Both the position numbers and the translations under genes were made by a program. This document shows positions 63,640 to 64,000 of a stretch of DNA of 64,000 nt, piece by piece (within the stretch, counting starts at the first letter, position 1; each line of letters starts with the position of its first letter). The stretch lies in NCBI RefSeq assembly GCF_910589235.1, contig NC_060962.1, forward strand, positions 1,267,732 to 1,331,731, read 5' to 3'. The notes beneath the pieces are model-generated. The model made no database searches, was not told the DNA's origin, and saw nothing but the letters and a program-made list of their open reading frames with translations. The DNA comes from Vespa crabro (lineage: Eukaryota; Arthropoda; Insecta; Hymenoptera; Vespidae).

Positions 63640-64000
63640 GAATCTATAGAGTATGAGAAACGTTTAGAACGAGGGAGGCAAATCGGAGGAGAGGTTCGAT
63701 AGTTCGATTCGAGGTTGGAGAGTCAAACGTAAGCACATATATTAACCGTTAAGCCGTTAACGCCGTTACAAGGGCCATCGGAATTAGCGAGCCAATATCG
63801 ATGATAACGAGGCTAATAACGAGCGCGATCACGAAACGAAAAATAATGCGGGTTCGCGTGCTCTTCTCTCCCATATTCCCTTACCTCTCTTCTTCCTTCT
63901 ATTCATCCAATGTACGAACTTCTTCAACGATCGTTCGCACTAATTAATGCTAATTTGTTGATTATTCTCTGACGTCAAGCGATATACGTTCGTTTCTCTC
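63640..64000. other. GC-richer, CpG-containing island at the window end
   Basis: Markedly less AT-rich than the preceding 3 kb, with repeated cg dinucleotides and an exact TGACGTCA at 63970-63977. No coding frame is supported. It could be a conserved regulatory element or lie near a further exon outside the window. Confidence 0.35.

Noticed and set aside
1..64000. tRNA, rRNA, CRISPR arrays, bacterial operons
   Set aside because: I looked for tRNA B-box-like words and spaced direct repeats. Hits such as aggttcgaattc near 15065 and aggttcgatagttcgattcg near 63693 have no cloverleaf; repeats are microsatellites, not spacer arrays.

Overview
The window looks like insect nuclear DNA, most probably from a hymenopteran such as a wasp or bee. 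It is strongly AT-rich with frequent CpG, packed with (CT)n/(GA)n and (TA)n microsatellites, split by long introns, and gene-poor. There are no operons, ribosome-binding sites or bacterial features. The order-level guess is inference; no sequence search was possible.

Two genes are firmly supported. The first is on the minus strand (about 15.7 kb down to 4.58 kb): a membrane-bound RING-CH E3 ubiquitin ligase of the MARCH2/MARCH3 type. I rebuilt it from five exons: 15705-15474, 9849-9724, 9591-9470, 9351-9224 and 4787-4578. All four introns have GT/AG ends and every reading-phase junction closes. The joined frame gives a complete C4HC3 RING-CH domain, two membrane segments and a C-terminal tail with a stop. 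Its true N-terminus lies upstream of what I can assign. The second is on the plus strand: one exon (53153-53363) of a Dpr-family immunoglobulin cell-surface receptor, used in neuronal recognition. Its other exons were not found and are probably outside the window, so most of 53.4-64 kb, and perhaps much before 53 kb, may be dpr intron.

Layout: 1-4.4 kb is flank beyond the ligase 3' end; 4.6-15.7 kb is the ligase gene with two long introns (4.4 and 5.6 kb); about 15.7-53.1 kb is a long stretch without a confident gene, holding microsatellites, one mariner-type MITE, a scrap of RNase H from a retroelement, tandem duplications and possible gene relics; 53.15-53.36 kb is the dpr exon; 53.4-64 kb is repeats, a degraded gypsy-like integrase tail and one Lys-rich candidate terminal exon near 62.8 kb.

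The two genes have no evident functional link. I found no previously undescribed system. The best leads are a possible alternative 3' exon of the ligase gene, a cluster of CACGTG and TGACGTCA sites beside a small CX9C open frame near 14.3 kb, and several small coding-like islands that need transcript or comparative data.
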